This document shows, piece after piece, positions 1 to 10,502 of a DNA stretch of 51,195 bases. Position numbers and translations under genes: made by a program. How positions within the stretch are numbered: the stretch's first letter is position 1; every line of letters begins with the position of its first letter. The notes beneath the pieces are model-generated. The model ran no database searches, was not told where the DNA came from, and saw nothing but the letters and a program-made list of their open reading frames with translations. Source of the stretch: Shewanella glacialipiscicola (GTDB lineage: Bacteria; Pseudomonadota; Gammaproteobacteria; Enterobacterales; Shewanellaceae); contig NZ_JAKILU010000026.1 in the NCBI RefSeq assembly GCF_023283485.1, positions 1-51,195 of the forward strand, written 5' to 3'.

Positions 1-78
1 TAGCTTCGTAGAGAATAAAGAAAGGGTGAGTAAGTTGTGCTCTAGACGATGGGCAATGCTGACCAGTTAATTAATGGA

Positions 79-90
79 GTTGGTATAAAT
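79..90. repeat. possible remnant of an inverted-repeat element end
   Basis: The 12-mer GTTGGTATAAAT is identical to the right end and flank of the 278-bp element at 36475-36752, and a short A/T-rich stretch before it is loosely similar. No other part of the element is present. Twelve A/T-rich bases can match by chance. The rest of positions 1-181 holds no gene I can support. Confidence 0.2.
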
Positions 91-181
91 ATAGATAAAA
101 GGAGGAGGTGGTTAAACAAATGAAAACACAAAAACAAAATAGCAGAATAAAATGGTAGTAAATAGTGAAAAGCCAGAAAGC

Positions 182-209
182 AAAAAGCCTGTCCGAAGAC
201 AGGCTTTTT
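182..209 (-). terminator. terminator of the tRNA operon
   Basis: A perfect 12-bp stem (182-193 with 198-209) encloses a CGAA loop, read as TTCG on the minus strand. It ends in a run of five T on that strand. It lies 5 bases after the CCA end of the last tRNA-Gln, so it is the expected factor-independent terminator of the array. Confidence 0.9.
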
Positions 210-214
210 AACTT

Positions 215-289
215 TGGCTGGGGTACAAGGATTCGAACCTTGGAATGCTGAGATCAAAACCCAGTGCCTTACCACTTGGCGATACCCCA
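215..289 (-). tRNA. tRNA-Gln (anticodon TTG), last gene of the array
   Basis: The minus strand starts TGGGGTATCGCC and ends with encoded GCCA. The anticodon loop reads TTTTGAT, and the T-loop GGTTCGAATCC is intact. It differs from the two other tRNA-Gln genes of the array at a few positions in the T and D arms. Length is 75 nt including CCA. It is the promoter-distal gene of the seven-tRNA operon. Confidence 0.95.
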
Positions 290-329
290 ATAAACTATTT
301 TTAATCTTCTATCGAAGATTGCATTTTGA

Positions 330-414
<85 letters not shown>

Positions 415-489
415 ATCAAAATGTACCAAAATTGTTTACTCAACAACTTTGGATTTTTCTCTATTAAATAAATTTAACAGAGTTAAATA

Positions 490-566
490 TGGTAGCAATG
501 GCGGGATTTGAACCTGCGACCCCAGCATTATGAGTGCTGTGCTCTAACCAACTGAGCTACATTGCC
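490..566 (-). tRNA. tRNA-Met, elongator (anticodon CAT)
   Basis: The 77-nt minus-strand cloverleaf begins GGCAATGTAGCTC and ends GCTACCA, with CTCATAA in the anticodon loop. The paired acceptor start and elongator-type D arm argue for elongator Met rather than initiator. A CAT anticodon can also be tRNA-Ile modified by TilS. The parallel with E. coli metT/metU in the same operon supports Met. The copy at 976-1052 is identical. Confidence 0.88.
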
Positions 567-568
567 AA

Positions 569-643
569 TGGCTGGGGTACTAGGATTCGAACCTAGGTAT
601 GCTGAGATCAAAACCCAGTGCCTTACCGCTTGGCGATACCCCA
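569..643 (-). tRNA. tRNA-Gln (anticodon TTG)
   Basis: A 75-nt minus-strand tRNA starting TGGGGTATCGCC with encoded CCA and TTG anticodon. It is identical to the copy at 669-743. Only two bases separate it from the downstream tRNA-Met, so the transcript must be cut apart by tRNA-processing nucleases. Confidence 0.95.
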
Positions 644-668
644 AAACTACTTGGAAACTGAGAAAAAA

Positions 669-743
669 TGGCTGGGGTACTAGGATTCGAACCTAGGTAT
701 GCTGAGATCAAAACCCAGTGCCTTACCGCTTGGCGATACCCCA
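669..743 (-). tRNA. tRNA-Gln (anticodon TTG)
   Basis: A 75-nt minus-strand tRNA, sequence-identical to 569-643 and separated from it by 25 bases. The adjacent tandem pair of Gln genes parallels glnU/glnW of the E. coli metT operon. Confidence 0.95.
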
Positions 744-801
744 ACTAACTCTGTTTCAAACATTCGCTATTGCCAATGTTTCTAAATTACATATTAAAAA
801 A

Positions 802-886
<85 letters not shown>

Positions 887-975
887 ACTGCTCTGTTTTG
901 CATCTAGAAAGATGGACGTAACCGTCAATGTGTAAAATCTCATTAAATGAATGAAGTGAAGCACTATTCATATAA

Positions 976-1052
976 TGGTAGCAATGGCGGGATTTGAACC
1001 TGCGACCCCAGCATTATGAGTGCTGTGCTCTAACCAACTGAGCTACATTGCC
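976..1052 (-). tRNA. tRNA-Met, elongator (anticodon CAT), first gene of the array
   Basis: A 77-nt minus-strand cloverleaf identical to 490-566. It is the first gene after the operon promoter (1094-1122). Isoacceptor identity rests on its position and similarity to E. coli metT. Confidence 0.88.
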
Positions 1053-1093
1053 ACTTCAACATTACACGCCCCTCTCAGCGAGGAACGGGGCGT

Positions 1094-1122
1094 ATTATGC
1101 TTATTCGAGGTATCTAGGTCAA
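1094..1122 (-). promoter_or_regulatory. sigma-70 promoter of the tRNA operon
   Basis: On the minus strand TTGACC (1122-1117) and CATAAT (1099-1094) are separated by exactly 17 bp. The -10 is followed by the GC-rich discriminator ACGCCCCG, a feature of stringently controlled stable-RNA promoters. A CGCCCC/GGGGCG inverted repeat (1067-1092) overlaps the predicted start and could form a leader hairpin. Confidence 0.8.
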
Positions 1123-1260
1123 CAGCTTTTTTCCGCTATTTTCCTTAGGCTAAGCTGTTCGGCTATTACTTCACCAAACTGAGCAACAGATGTGCTAAAT
1201 AACACACGATTACTCATACTTAGCTTAACTTTTCAATACTGCGAGCCTATACAACCGCAG

Positions 1261-2352
1261 TTATACGTTAAATAGGAAATGCATTACATCGCCATCTTTA
1301 ACGATATAGGTTTTACCTTCTACGCGTAACTTACCCGCTTCTTTTGCACCGGCCTCGCCTTTGTGAGCAATGAAGTCATCAAATGACATCACTTGGGCAC
1401 GAATAAAACCACGCTCAAAATCGGTGTGAATGACACCTGCAGCTTGCGGGGCGCTAGCGCCAACGGGCACAGTCCAAGCACGCACTTCTTTTACACCCGC
1501 GGTAAAATAGGTTTGTAGATTAAGTAATTCATAACCAGCACGAATAACGCGATCAAGACCCGGTTCTTCTAAACCTAAATCTGCCATAAACTCTTCGCGT
1601 TCTTCACTTTCCATTTCGGCAAGTTCAGATTCAATCGCGGCGCATACTGGAACAACAATTGCGTTCTCGGTCGCAGCAATGGCACGCACAGCATCAAGAT
1701 GCGGATTGTTTTCAAAACCGTCTTCCGCCACGTTAGCGATATACATGGTTGGTTTTAAGGTTAAGAAGTTCAAATAAGCCACAGCATCTAGTTCTTCTTT
1801 GGATAAATCCATTGAACGCAGCATTTTCGCTTCATCTAAAATAGGGCGCATTTTTTCTAATACATCTACTTCAAACTTAGCGTCTTTATCGCCGCCTTTG
1901 GCACGCTTTTGCTGGCGTTGTACCGCGCGCTCTAAGCTATCTAAGTCCGCTAAAGCTAATTCAGTATTGATCACTTCAATATCGCCAGCGGGATCAACCT
2001 TGTTAGCAACGTGCACAATATTGTCATCATCAAAACAACGTACAACATGACCAATCGCATCAGTTTCGCGGATGTTAGCGAGGAATTTGTTACCTAAGCC
2101 TTCGCCTTTAGATGCGCCGGCCACTAAACCTGCAATATCGACAAATTCCATGGTTGTTGGCAGCACTCGTTGTGGATTTACAATCGCAGCTAACGCATCC
2201 AGACGTGGATCAGGCACAGGCACAACACCCGTGTTAGGTTCGATAGTACAAAACGGGAAGTTAGCCGCTTCGATACCTGCCTGAGTTAACGCATTAAAAA
2301 GCGTCGATTTGCCTACGTTAGGAAGACCAACAATGCCGCATTTAAAACCCAT
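1261..2352 (-). CDS. ychF: redox-regulated ATPase YchF (OBG-family P-loop protein)
   Basis: The 363-residue protein has the full family length. The P-loop GLPNVGKST lies at residues 9-17. The NVAE sequence near residue 200 replaces the NKxD specificity motif of GTPases and is the family hallmark for ATP preference. A C-terminal TGS domain occupies roughly the last 85 residues. YchF binds ribosomes and is linked to oxidative stress control in E. coli. It lies downstream of pth in the same orientation, 128 bp apart, a pairing also found in E. coli. The ATG start lies immediately before the conserved GFKCGIVG strand. Confidence 0.97.
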   Translation of the reverse strand: MGFKCGIVGLPNVGKSTLFNALTQAGIEAANFPFCTIEPNTGVVPVPDPRLDALAAIVNPQRVLPTTMEFVDIAGLVAGASKGEGLGNKFLANIRETDAIGHVVRCFDDDNIVHVANKVDPAGDIEVINTELALADLDSLERAVQRQQKRAKGGDKDAKFEVDVLEKMRPILDEAKMLRSMDLSKEELDAVAYLNFLTLKPTMYIANVAEDGFENNPHLDAVRAIAATENAIVVPVCAAIESELAEMESEEREEFMADLGLEEPGLDRVIRAGYELLNLQTYFTAGVKEVRAWTVPVGASAPQAAGVIHTDFERGFIRAQVMSFDDFIAHKGEAGAKEAGKLRVEGKTYIVKDGDVMHFLFNV

Positions 2353-2480
2353 ATGCTTACCTTTCTCTCAATTATTGGCTGACAAGTCACACTCATCAGC
2401 GAGTTTTAGTTGTGCAGCCCTGTAGCGGCACATTACTGAATGATTAATTTGCTTAACGCAAGTCTCACCTAAGGCAAAAC

Positions 2481-3068
2481 CTACTCCGCTTTAAAAGCGT
2501 GTAATCTGTTCATGGCTTTAACCATGTCTTGTTTGAACAATATTTCGGTGGCACGCACTGCTTCATCTATCGCCGCCTCGATAAGTTCTTGCTCTTTAGC
2601 TGGCGCTTTACCCAGTACGTAACCACTCACTTGGTTTTTATCACCGGGATGGCCGATACCCAAACGTAAACGGTAGAAGTTTTCATCATTAGCCAATTTA
2701 GCAATAATATCTTTCAAACCATTATGGCCGCCATGGCCACCACCAAGTTTGAATTTAGCCACGCCAGGCGGTAAATCGAGCTCATCATGTGCGACTAGAA
2801 TTTCTTCTGGCAAAATGCGAAAAAAATTCGCTAATGCGCCAACCGCTTTACCACTTAGATTCATATAAGTGGTTGGGATCAATAAACGGACATCTTTACC
2901 GTGCAACACGACTCTAGCAGTTAACCCAAAGTACTTACTGTCGGCCACCAAAGTCGCGCCGCAAATTCGAGCCAACTCAAGTACGTACCAAGCACCGGCA
3001 TTATGACGAGTCTGTGCATATTCGGCGCCTGGGTTAGCCAGACCCACGATTAATTTTATTTCGCTCAT
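2481..3068 (-). CDS. pth: peptidyl-tRNA hydrolase
   Basis: Releases peptides from peptidyl-tRNAs that drop off ribosomes. The N-terminus [17 protein letters not shown] matches the bacterial Pth family, and the catalytic His of the TRHNAG motif is residue 22. The GHGGHNGL loop and GIGHPG segment are present. The open frame extends 9 bases upstream to a TTG (3077), but the ATG at 3068 gives 195 residues, close to 194 in E. coli. ychF follows on the same strand, and the two probably share a transcript. Confidence 0.97.
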   Translation of the reverse strand: MSEIKLIVGLANPGAEYAQTRHNAGAWYVLELARICGATLVADSKYFGLTARVVLHGKDVRLLIPTTYMNLSGKAVGALANFFRILPEEILVAHDELDLPPGVAKFKLGGGHGGHNGLKDIIAKLANDENFYRLRLGIGHPGDKNQVSGYVLGKAPAKEQELIEAAIDEAVRATEILFKQDMVKAMNRLHAFKAE

Positions 3069-3220
3069 GGCACTCAATATCGTTATTTCGTCAAAGCCCG
3101 TCGCGCAAAGTATCGACTGAACTGACTATAGCTACTAAAAACGCGGCATTTTAGCACTCAAAGCCCAAGTCAACAAATGTCACGTCAACCCACAGGGTAA
3201 GAACACCGCACAACTCAGAA

Positions 3221-4465
3221 TTAATTAAGCCCCATCGCGTACTTGAGCACGGTCTTTTTGATAGGAGAATTAATATTTGCCAACTTTAACGCGCCATTGC
3301 GCAGCAGCTTAAGTGGCAAAATATCATTACTAAACCCCGCATAAAACAAGTCCATCGCCGTCATCATCAGTTGGTTATCGCGATAACGCTGGCGCTGATA
3401 TTGGGCAAGCACTTCATTTGACCACCAAATTTTGTCTTGGGCTAACGCCTCTTTTATGACCGCTACAAATGCTTCTACATCCTTAAAACCTAGGTTTACC
3501 CCTTGGCCTGCTAGCGGATTAATAGTGTGAGCTGCATCACCTAAAATTACGATATTATCGCTGTAATAGCGCTGAGCATGGCGACGAGTGAGGCCAAAAC
3601 TGCCTTTGTTTTCAACGGTAAAATCAGCATCCAGACGCGCGGGGAAATGCACTCTTATCTGCTCTGCAAGCTGTTTATGATTAAGCTGCATGAGCTGCTT
3701 AATTCGATTGGCGTCGTCGTACCACACCAGCGAAGCATTATTGCCAGGCAGCGGTAATAAGGAACGTGGTCCTTGAGGCGTAAATTGTTGCCAAGTCACA
3801 TCCTGCTGGCCTTGCGCGGTACTGATATTAATAAGCATGGCCGACTGGGCATAGTCCCAACCTGAAATACCAATTCCCGCCCATTGGCGAACCTGCGAGT
3901 TGGCACCATCGGCGCCGACTAAAAGCTTAGCCGCGAGCTTGATACCCGATTGTAACTGCACACTGACGCCGTCGCTATCGCGGCTAAACGCTGTTACTTT
4001 ATCTGGACAATATAAGGTGATGCCATCCAATTGAGCCATCTGTTGCCAAAGTGCAAGTTGGACTAAGCGGTTTTCTACTATGTGACCTAAGTGACTAGCA
4101 CCAATTTGCGCGCTGTGGAATTGGGTAATACAGCCATCAAGTTCCCAGGTTTCTAAGCCAAGATAAGGCACATTGCGCATTTTAAGCAGGGATTCTAAGG
4201 CGTCAAGACGTTCAAGTAGTGCTTCAGAGGCGACACTAATCGCCGATACGCGCACATCTAACGGCTGCTCAGCATGGTAAGCCTCTGGTGCGAAAGATTC
4301 GATTACTGCCACTTGCAAGCCCTGTTGAGCTAAACCAATCGCCGTCGCTGCGCCGACCATACCGCCACCGACTAAAATCACATCGAAACGGATAATGTCA
4401 GAATGCAGCGCATCGGATGCCAACGCTGCACGGGTCTCGTTAATCTGGCTCATCTTAGTTACCAC
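3221..4465 (-). CDS. ubiF: ubiquinone biosynthesis hydroxylase UbiF (FAD monooxygenase)
   Basis: Member of the UbiH/UbiF/Coq6 flavoprotein hydroxylases, which add hydroxyl groups to the benzoquinone ring during ubiquinone synthesis. The FAD-binding GGGMVG lies at about residues 33-38, the middle motif LVGADGANSQVRQ near 190, and the GDAAHTINPLAGQGVNLG flavin motif near 315. Many segments match E. coli UbiF closely (DVRISAIS-like, YAQS-ML, TWQQFTP, LFYAGFSN), which supports UbiF over UbiH or UbiI. GTG 4465 has AGGAAGGG about 8 bases upstream; ATG 4453 is an alternative start. It is divergent from miaB, as in E. coli. Confidence 0.92.
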   Translation of the reverse strand: MVTKMSQINETRAALASDALHSDIIRFDVILVGGGMVGAATAIGLAQQGLQVAVIESFAPEAYHAEQPLDVRVSAISVASEALLERLDALESLLKMRNVPYLGLETWELDGCITQFHSAQIGASHLGHIVENRLVQLALWQQMAQLDGITLYCPDKVTAFSRDSDGVSVQLQSGIKLAAKLLVGADGANSQVRQWAGIGISGWDYAQSAMLINISTAQGQQDVTWQQFTPQGPRSLLPLPGNNASLVWYDDANRIKQLMQLNHKQLAEQIRVHFPARLDADFTVENKGSFGLTRRHAQRYYSDNIVILGDAAHTINPLAGQGVNLGFKDVEAFVAVIKEALAQDKIWWSNEVLAQYQRQRYRDNQLMMTAMDLFYAGFSNDILPLKLLRNGALKLANINSPIKKTVLKYAMGLN

Positions 4466-4819
4466 TCTAATGCCCTTCCTTTATATGTACTCAAGCGATT
4501 TACCCCACACAGCCTAAACCCATGTTCGATCGCACCCGTTCGATTATGCCTTAGTTCAAGATTTCACGGAAATATTGAGTGGTTTGAGTATAAAAATCCG
4601 TGAGACAATCGCTATTCTTGCCTCGATTTAAGCGGAAAGCCTTAATGCTCAGCAAGTTATAACAACCGTGTTGCAGTCAGTATATCAAACCTAGTGTTTA
4701 TAAGGGTATTACGCACTATAAAAGCCAACGGCTAATATTGCGGACAAAGCTAGTCAGCAGCCGTAACTGCAGGTAAAATGTCGCGCTATTTTTATTGGTC
4801 ATCTTAGGCGACACAACTG
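4466..4819. other. ubiF-miaB divergent intergenic region
   Basis: 354 bp between divergent genes. It must carry promoters for both, but I found no -35/-10 pair with good spacing on either strand, and no RNA gene or terminator. Small open frames here lack ribosome binding sites and look random. Confidence 0.5.
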
Positions 4820-6244
4820 ATGAGTAAGAAACTCCATATCAAGACTTGGGGCTGTCAAATGAATGAGTATGACTCATCCAAGATGGCTGATCTATTAAAC
4901 GAATATCAAGGTTACACCTTGACGGACGAAGCGTCTGAAGCAGATATCCTCTTGCTTAACACTTGTTCTATCCGCGAAAAAGCGCAGGAAAAAGTGTTTC
5001 ATCAGCTAGGACGCTGGAAAACGCTTAAAGATAAAAATCCCAATTTGATTATTGGTGTGGGCGGCTGCGTTGCCTCGCAAGAAGGCAAAGCGATTAAAGA
5101 CAGAGCGCAGTGTGTTGACATTATTTTTGGCCCACAAACTTTGCACCGTTTGCCCGAGATGATTGAACAAGTACGCCGTGGTGACAAAGTTGTTATTGAT
5201 ATCAGCTTCCCTGAAATTGAAAAATTCGATCGCCTACCTGAGCCTCGCGCCGAAGGTCCAACGGCGTTTGTATCGATCATGGAAGGTTGCAGTAAATATT
5301 GTTCATTCTGCGTCGTACCTTATACGCGCGGCGAAGAAGTCAGCCGTCCATCGGACGACATCATTCTTGAAATCGCCCAATTGGCGGAGCAAGGTGTTCG
5401 CGAAGTGAACCTGCTTGGCCAAAACGTGAACGCTTATCGCGGCGCTACCCATGATGGTGCTATCTGTACATTTGCAGAATTACTGCGTTATGTCGCGGCA
5501 ATTGACGGTATTGACCGACTGCGTTTTACCACTAGCCACCCAATTGAATTTACACAGGATATTATCGACGTTTACGAAGATACCCCTGAGCTAGTGAGCT
5601 TTTTACACTTACCAGTGCAATCGGGTTCTGACCGTATCCTGACCGCGATGAAGCGCGGCCATATGGCGATTGAATATAAATCAATTATTCGCCGCTTGCG
5701 TAAAGCCCGCGAAGGCATTCAAATCAGCTCTGATTTCATCATTGGTTTTCCTGGCGAAACCAAAGAAGACTTTGCCGATACCATGAAGTTGATTGAAGAT
5801 ATAGGTTTCGACCACAGTTTTAGCTTTATCTATAGTGCACGTCCGGGTACGCCAGCGGCCGATTTACCCGATAATGTTGATATGGAAGAAAAAAAGCAGC
5901 GCCTCGCCATTTTGCAAGACCGTATTACTCAGCAAGCTATGCGCTACAGCCGCCATATGATGGGTACAGTACAACGTATTCTGGTTGAAGGTCCGTCGGT
6001 AAAAAATCCAATGGAACTGCGCGGCCGCACCGAAAATAGTCGAGTAGTAAACTTCGAAGGCCAGCCAAAACACATTGGCACGTTTGTAGATGTAGAAATT
6101 GTTGACGTTTACACTAACTCATTACGCGGTAAATTTATTCGCGGTGAAGATGAAATGGATTTACGCCGTAACTTACGCCCATCGGATATTTTGGCTAAGC
6201 ATAAGCAAGATGATGAGCTAGGTGTGACGCAATTTAAGCCATAG
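4820..6244 (+). CDS. miaB: tRNA-2-methylthio-N6-dimethylallyladenosine synthase MiaB
   Basis: Radical-SAM methylthiotransferase that adds a methylthio group to i6A37 of tRNAs reading UNN codons. The N-terminal domain has the three cluster cysteines C12, C49 and C83. The radical-SAM motif is C157-x3-C161-x2-C164 in [18 protein letters not shown]-terminal TRAM domain covers roughly residues 378-440. Length 474 equals that of E. coli MiaB. Its target tRNA set includes tRNA-Trp, encoded at 31.5 kb. A terminator at 6277 follows. Confidence 0.98.
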   Translation: MSKKLHIKTWGCQMNEYDSSKMADLLNEYQGYTLTDEASEADILLLNTCSIREKAQEKVFHQLGRWKTLKDKNPNLIIGVGGCVASQEGKAIKDRAQCVDIIFGPQTLHRLPEMIEQVRRGDKVVIDISFPEIEKFDRLPEPRAEGPTAFVSIMEGCSKYCSFCVVPYTRGEEVSRPSDDIILEIAQLAEQGVREVNLLGQNVNAYRGATHDGAICTFAELLRYVAAIDGIDRLRFTTSHPIEFTQDIIDVYEDTPELVSFLHLPVQSGSDRILTAMKRGHMAIEYKSIIRRLRKAREGIQISSDFIIGFPGETKEDFADTMKLIEDIGFDHSFSFIYSARPGTPAADLPDNVDMEEKKQRLAILQDRITQQAMRYSRHMMGTVQRILVEGPSVKNPMELRGRTENSRVVNFEGQPKHIGTFVDVEIVDVYTNSLRGKFIRGEDEMDLRRNLRPSDILAKHKQDDELGVTQFKP

Positions 6245-6276
6245 GCTTTAAATTAGCGTGCGCCGTACCCATATCC

Positions 6277-6301
6277 AAAAGGGCGACTTAGTCGCCCTTT
6301 T
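6277..6301 (+). terminator. terminator after miaB
   Basis: The inverted repeat AAAAGGGCGAC/GTCGCCCTTTT with a 3-base TTA loop starts 33 bases after the miaB stop and ends in T. It is symmetric enough to work on both strands, but only the plus strand has a gene ending here. Confidence 0.85.
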
Positions 6302-6495
6302 GCTTTGCTGTACTTTATTTAGCTAACGCATCAATTGCGATTTTCCGTTAGCAATTATCGATTATGGCTCGTAAACTGGGTCAATACTCGCATCCTCAAA
6401 ATCGCGGTTTTTGCATGTTAAGCTGGTTTGAGGATGTATAACGATGGTTAACCAACATCGTGCCTTATTTTCTTATTTGCGATTGGGAGTACTAT

Positions 6496-7545
6496 TTGTC
6501 CAGTAAATTAACCACCATGAACTTGTATCTCGAACCCGCAGAAACTCGCCGTTTAGCCTCTTTGTGCGGTCCACTAGATGACAATATTAAGCAGATAGAG
6601 CGTCGCGTCGGTGTTGAGATTGTCCGCAAAAATAATCATTTTCAGATCACTGGTCTGCCGCGTAATTGTTTAAGCGCGAATAACTTACTCAAAGAACTCT
6701 ATATTGAAACCCAAACGGTTAAAGGCAGTACGCCCGATATTGAACCTGAGCAAGTACATATCGCCATTCAAGAAGCTATCGCCTTAGAGCAAGCAGACGA
6801 CAGTGATGATAGCAGTATCAATATCAAAACCCGCCGAGGTGTCATTAAGCCACGCAACCCCAATCAAAGCTTATATGTGGCTAATATCACTCGCCACGAC
6901 ATTACCTTTGGTATTGGCCCTGCCGGAACCGGCAAAACCTACCTTGCGGTAGCGGCGGCAGTCGACGCCTTAGAGCGCCAAGAAGTACGCCGTATTCTGC
7001 TGACTCGCCCAGCGGTAGAGGCCGGTGAAAAACTCGGTTTCTTACCCGGCGATTTAAGTCAAAAGGTCGATCCTTATCTACGTCCGCTTTACGATGCGCT
7101 GTTTGAAATGCTGGGTTTTGAGAAAGTGGAGCGCTTAATCGAAAAAAATGTCATCGAAGTGGCACCATTGGCTTACATGCGTGGTCGCACATTAAATGAT
7201 GCCTTTATCATTCTTGATGAGAGCCAAAACACCACCATAGAGCAAATGAAGATGTTCTTAACTCGCATAGGCTTTAATTCCCGTGCAGTGATCACCGGTG
7301 ACATCACTCAAACCGACTTACCTAAGCATCAAAAATCAGGCTTACGCCACGCCATTGAAGTATTAAGCCAAGTAGAAGAAATCAGCTTTAACTTTTTTGT
7401 CGCCAAAGATGTGGTACGCCACCCTGTGGTTGCTCGTATTGTTGAAGCTTATGAGGCCTTTGATTTAAAAGAACAAAGCTTAAAAGCAAATAAAGAAAAC
7501 CAGTATCAAAAACAACAGCAGGAAGCCGCAACACATGAGTCTTAA
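6496..7545 (+). CDS. ybeZ: PhoH-like ATPase YbeZ
   Basis: PhoH-family P-loop NTPase, a partner of the endoribonuclease YbeY and implicated in rRNA processing. The Walker A GPAGTGKT lies at residues 141-148 and a DExx-type Walker B (ILDESQN) near 250. An N-terminal KH-like segment precedes the ATPase. The longest frame begins with GTG 6460, but TTG 6496 is preceded by GGGAG at 6-7 bases and gives 349 residues, against 346 in E. coli; ATG 6517 has no Shine-Dalgarno. The 3' end overlaps ybeY by 11 bp, implying translational coupling. Confidence 0.95.
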   Translation: MSSKLTTMNLYLEPAETRRLASLCGPLDDNIKQIERRVGVEIVRKNNHFQITGLPRNCLSANNLLKELYIETQTVKGSTPDIEPEQVHIAIQEAIALEQADDSDDSSINIKTRRGVIKPRNPNQSLYVANITRHDITFGIGPAGTGKTYLAVAAAVDALERQEVRRILLTRPAVEAGEKLGFLPGDLSQKVDPYLRPLYDALFEMLGFEKVERLIEKNVIEVAPLAYMRGRTLNDAFIILDESQNTTIEQMKMFLTRIGFNSRAVITGDITQTDLPKHQKSGLRHAIEVLSQVEEISFNFFVAKDVVRHPVVARIVEAYEAFDLKEQSLKANKENQYQKQQQEAATHES

Positions 7546-7996
7546 GTTAGCATTAGATATTCAACATGCCGCCACATGTGACTGGCTGCCCACCGATGAG
7601 CAGTTCACACTCTGGGCTCGAACTGCGATTGGCAACAGTATGGATAAAGCTGAACTCACCATACGAATCGTTGATAACCGCGAGAGCCAAATGCTCAATA
7701 ATACCTATCGCGGTAAAGATAAACCGACTAATGTATTATCGTTTCCCTTTGATGCTCCGCCAGAAATTGAACTTCCTTTACTCGGAGATCTTGTTATTTG
7801 CGCGGCTGTCGTTGAAAATGAGGCCCGTGAACAACAAAAAACCTTAGAAGCACACTGGGCACACATGGTTATACATGGCTGCTTGCATCTATTAGGTTAT
7901 GATCACATTGAAGATGAAGAAGCTGAAGAGATGGAATCTTTAGAGATCCAACTCGTTGAAACGTTAGGTTTTACCAACCCATATAAGGAACAGTAA
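7535..7996 (+). CDS. ybeY: endoribonuclease YbeY, rRNA maturation factor
   Basis: Zinc-dependent single-strand endoribonuclease for 16S rRNA 3' maturation and 70S quality control. The metal-binding H3xH5xH motif is intact as [11 protein letters not shown] with H114, H118 and H124. The conserved Arg of the [16 protein letters not shown] segment is R59 or R60. Length 153 matches the family. The start overlaps the end of ybeZ, and ybeX follows after 39 bp, as in the E. coli ybeZYX-lnt operon. Confidence 0.97.
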   Translation: MSLKLALDIQHAATCDWLPTDEQFTLWARTAIGNSMDKAELTIRIVDNRESQMLNNTYRGKDKPTNVLSFPFDAPPEIELPLLGDLVICAAVVENEAREQQKTLEAHWAHMVIHGCLHLLGYDHIEDEEAEEMESLEIQLVETLGFTNPYKEQ

Positions 7997-8035
7997 ATTA
8001 GCCAAGATAATCCTATCAACGCTAATGAGAAAACT

Positions 8036-8911
8036 ATGAGCGACGACACCCCCCCTAGTACAAACGCCCACAAAAAAAGTTGGTTTGATAGAGTAAGTCA
8101 GCTATTTCAGGGCGAACCTCAAAATCGCGAAGATCTAGTCGATGTGATTGATGGTGCAGAAATGCGCGATTTGATCACCCAAGACACCCGCGAAATGATA
8201 AAAGGTGTATTAGATGTTTCTGATATGCGTGTTCGGGATATTATGATCCCAAGAGCTCAAATTGTCGCCCTCCAGATAGACAACTCTGTCGAAGAATTAC
8301 TGGCTACTGTGATAGGTTCTGGCCACTCACGTTTCCCCGTGGTGAACGAAGATAAAGATCATATCGAAGGTATTTTACTGGCAAAAGATTTGATCCCTTA
8401 TGGTTTCTCTAACAGTGACGAGCCGTTCTCTCTCTCTCGTGTTATCCGTCCAGCTGTTGTAGTGCCTGAAAGCAAACGTGTTGATGTATTACTCAAAGAA
8501 TTCCGCTCGCAACGCTACCATATGGCAATTGTCGTCGATGAATACGGCGGTGTATCGGGACTGGTGACCATCGAAGATATTTTAGAAGAAATTGTCGGCG
8601 AGATTGAAGATGAATTCGACCACGATAGCACCGAAGAAACCGAGATCCGTAAAGTAAGCAACTCGGTTTATATGGTCAAAGCTTTAACGCCAATCGAAGA
8701 TTTCAACGAAGAATTCAACACTGAATTTAGCGATGAAGAGTTTGATACGGTCGGCGGCTTAGTCTCACATGCTTTTGGCCATCTGCCTGAGCGCAACGAA
8801 AGCATCATCATTGAAGGCATAGAATTTAAAGTCATTAATGCTGATACCAGACGTTTGATCCAACTCAGAGTTAAACTCCCCGATTCTAATACTAACCAAG
8901 ACATAGACTAA
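8036..8911 (+). CDS. ybeX: CorC/YbeX family protein, CBS domains plus CorC_HlyC domain
   Basis: 291-residue cytosolic protein with two CBS domains (about residues 70-190; RVRDIMIPRAQI, SRFPVV, RYHMAIVVDEYGGVSGLVT) and a C-terminal transporter-associated CorC_HlyC domain (about 205-285). The name CorC comes from a proposed role in Mg2+/Co2+ efflux. Newer work links YbeX to ribosome metabolism, which fits its place after ybeZ-ybeY. lnt begins 6 bp after its stop. Confidence 0.95.
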   Translation: MSDDTPPSTNAHKKSWFDRVSQLFQGEPQNREDLVDVIDGAEMRDLITQDTREMIKGVLDVSDMRVRDIMIPRAQIVALQIDNSVEELLATVIGSGHSRFPVVNEDKDHIEGILLAKDLIPYGFSNSDEPFSLSRVIRPAVVVPESKRVDVLLKEFRSQRYHMAIVVDEYGGVSGLVTIEDILEEIVGEIEDEFDHDSTEETEIRKVSNSVYMVKALTPIEDFNEEFNTEFSDEEFDTVGGLVSHAFGHLPERNESIIIEGIEFKVINADTRRLIQLRVKLPDSNTNQDID

Positions 8912-8917
8912 TCACTC

Positions 8918-10492
8918 GTGCTTAAACAAATTCGGGCTTTTGCCCAACAAAAGTCCCGACCTTGTGCTTTGAGACTCGTACTTGCATTTGCCCTTGGCGC
9001 CAGTACGGCGCTTTCATTTGCGCCCTATTCCATTTGGATTATCTATCCGTTTGCTATGGCTATCGCCCTCTGGCATAGCCGAACGCTTAGCGCTAAGGCG
9101 AGCTTTTACTACTGGTTAAGCTTTGGCTTTGGCTGTTTTGCCGTAGGGATCAGCTGGGTGCATGTGAGCATGGATGTCTTTGGTGGCATGCCGCTCATCG
9201 CCTCTATTGGCTTGATGGCTCTGTTAGCCTTGTATTTAGCCTTGTATCCCGCGCTAACCGGCTTAGCACTGGCTTGGTTAAGCAAAACGCTCCACAATGA
9301 TGGTGAAGCCAAGTTAAGCCTTTGGCGTCATCTCGCCCTATTTCCCGCGCTGTGGACCTTAACCGAGTGGGCTCGCGGCTGGGTGATGACAGGTTTCCCC
9401 TGGTTATGGGCCGGTTACTCGCAAACTCAAGGGCCGCTAAAACCCCTTGCGAGTATCATAGGAGCACTAGGGTTAAGCTTTGTACTGGCCATGTTCGCAG
9501 GTGCATTGGCTTTGTGCTTTGTTAAGCGTTATAAAAGTTTACTGTTTTTACTGCCACTGACTATTCTGGCTGTTTGGGCTACCCCTAAATTTTCTGACAT
9601 TCATCCTACAGGTGAGAATATTAAGGTCGCACTGGTGCAAGGCAATATTCCCCAAAGCATGAAGTGGGAACCCGATGCTCTATGGCCGACCCTATTAAAA
9701 TACATGGATTTATCCCGCGAACATTTTGATGCCGATATCATTATTTGGCCAGAAGCTGCCGTCCCCGCGCCTGAGTCTATGGTGCAAGACTTTTTAGATA
9801 ACGCCAATAAAGTCGCCAATCTAAACCATACATCAATCATTACTGGCATTATTAGCCATCAAAACAATGAGTTTTATAATTCATTGATTGTGCTTGGTAA
9901 TCACAATCAAAAACAACAAACAGGCCCAGATTATGAGGGCGATGGCAGTAATCAATTTAAGAAACATCACCTGTTGCCTATAGGCGAATTTGTGCCCTTT
10001 GAAGCACTGCTGCGCCCGATTGCGCCTTTCTTTAATTTACCTATGTCTTCCTTTAAAAGAGGCGAATATCAACAGCCAAACTTAACTGCCCTTGGGCATA
10101 AAATCGCGCCAGCCATTTGTTATGAAATCGCCTTTCCTGAGCAGTTGCGTGATAGCGTTAATTTAGGGACTGATATCCTATTAACGGTTTCAAATGACGC
10201 TTGGTTTGGTAGCTCAAACGGTCCATTGCAGCATATGGAAATTGCCCAAATGCGCGCCGTAGAATTAGGACGGCCTTTATTGCGGGCAACCAATAATGGC
10301 GTGACTGCTGTAGTTGATGAGCATGGTAATATCACAGCTTCATTACCCCAGTTTGAAACCGGTGTGCTGAGTGCAACTATTGCGTTGGTCACTGGCCAAA
10401 CTTGGTTCGCAAAAATAGGCCAAACACCGTTACTGATATTCTGCGGCCTACTGGTTTTACTTGGCCTTGGCCGACGTTTTAAAGCGCAATAG
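8918..10492 (+). CDS. lnt: apolipoprotein N-acyltransferase Lnt
   Basis: Inner-membrane enzyme that adds the third acyl chain to lipoproteins, completing LptE, MltB, RlpA and the M48 protease encoded in this window. Several hydrophobic segments fill the first 220 residues, followed by a nitrilase-type periplasmic domain. The catalytic triad is visible as E279 (IIWPEAAVP), K349 (KHHLLPIGEF) and C401 (APAICYEIAFPE). It starts with GTG, 6 bp after ybeX. Length 524 is slightly above the 512 of E. coli. Confidence 0.97.
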   Translation: MLKQIRAFAQQKSRPCALRLVLAFALGASTALSFAPYSIWIIYPFAMAIALWHSRTLSAKASFYYWLSFGFGCFAVGISWVHVSMDVFGGMPLIASIGLMALLALYLALYPALTGLALAWLSKTLHNDGEAKLSLWRHLALFPALWTLTEWARGWVMTGFPWLWAGYSQTQGPLKPLASIIGALGLSFVLAMFAGALALCFVKRYKSLLFLLPLTILAVWATPKFSDIHPTGENIKVALVQGNIPQSMKWEPDALWPTLLKYMDLSREHFDADIIIWPEAAVPAPESMVQDFLDNANKVANLNHTSIITGIISHQNNEFYNSLIVLGNHNQKQQTGPDYEGDGSNQFKKHHLLPIGEFVPFEALLRPIAPFFNLPMSSFKRGEYQQPNLTALGHKIAPAICYEIAFPEQLRDSVNLGTDILLTVSNDAWFGSSNGPLQHMEIAQMRAVELGRPLLRATNNGVTAVVDEHGNITASLPQFETGVLSATIALVTGQTWFAKIGQTPLLIFCGLLVLLGLGRRFKAQ

Positions 10493-10502
10493 GATTTAAA
10501 CC

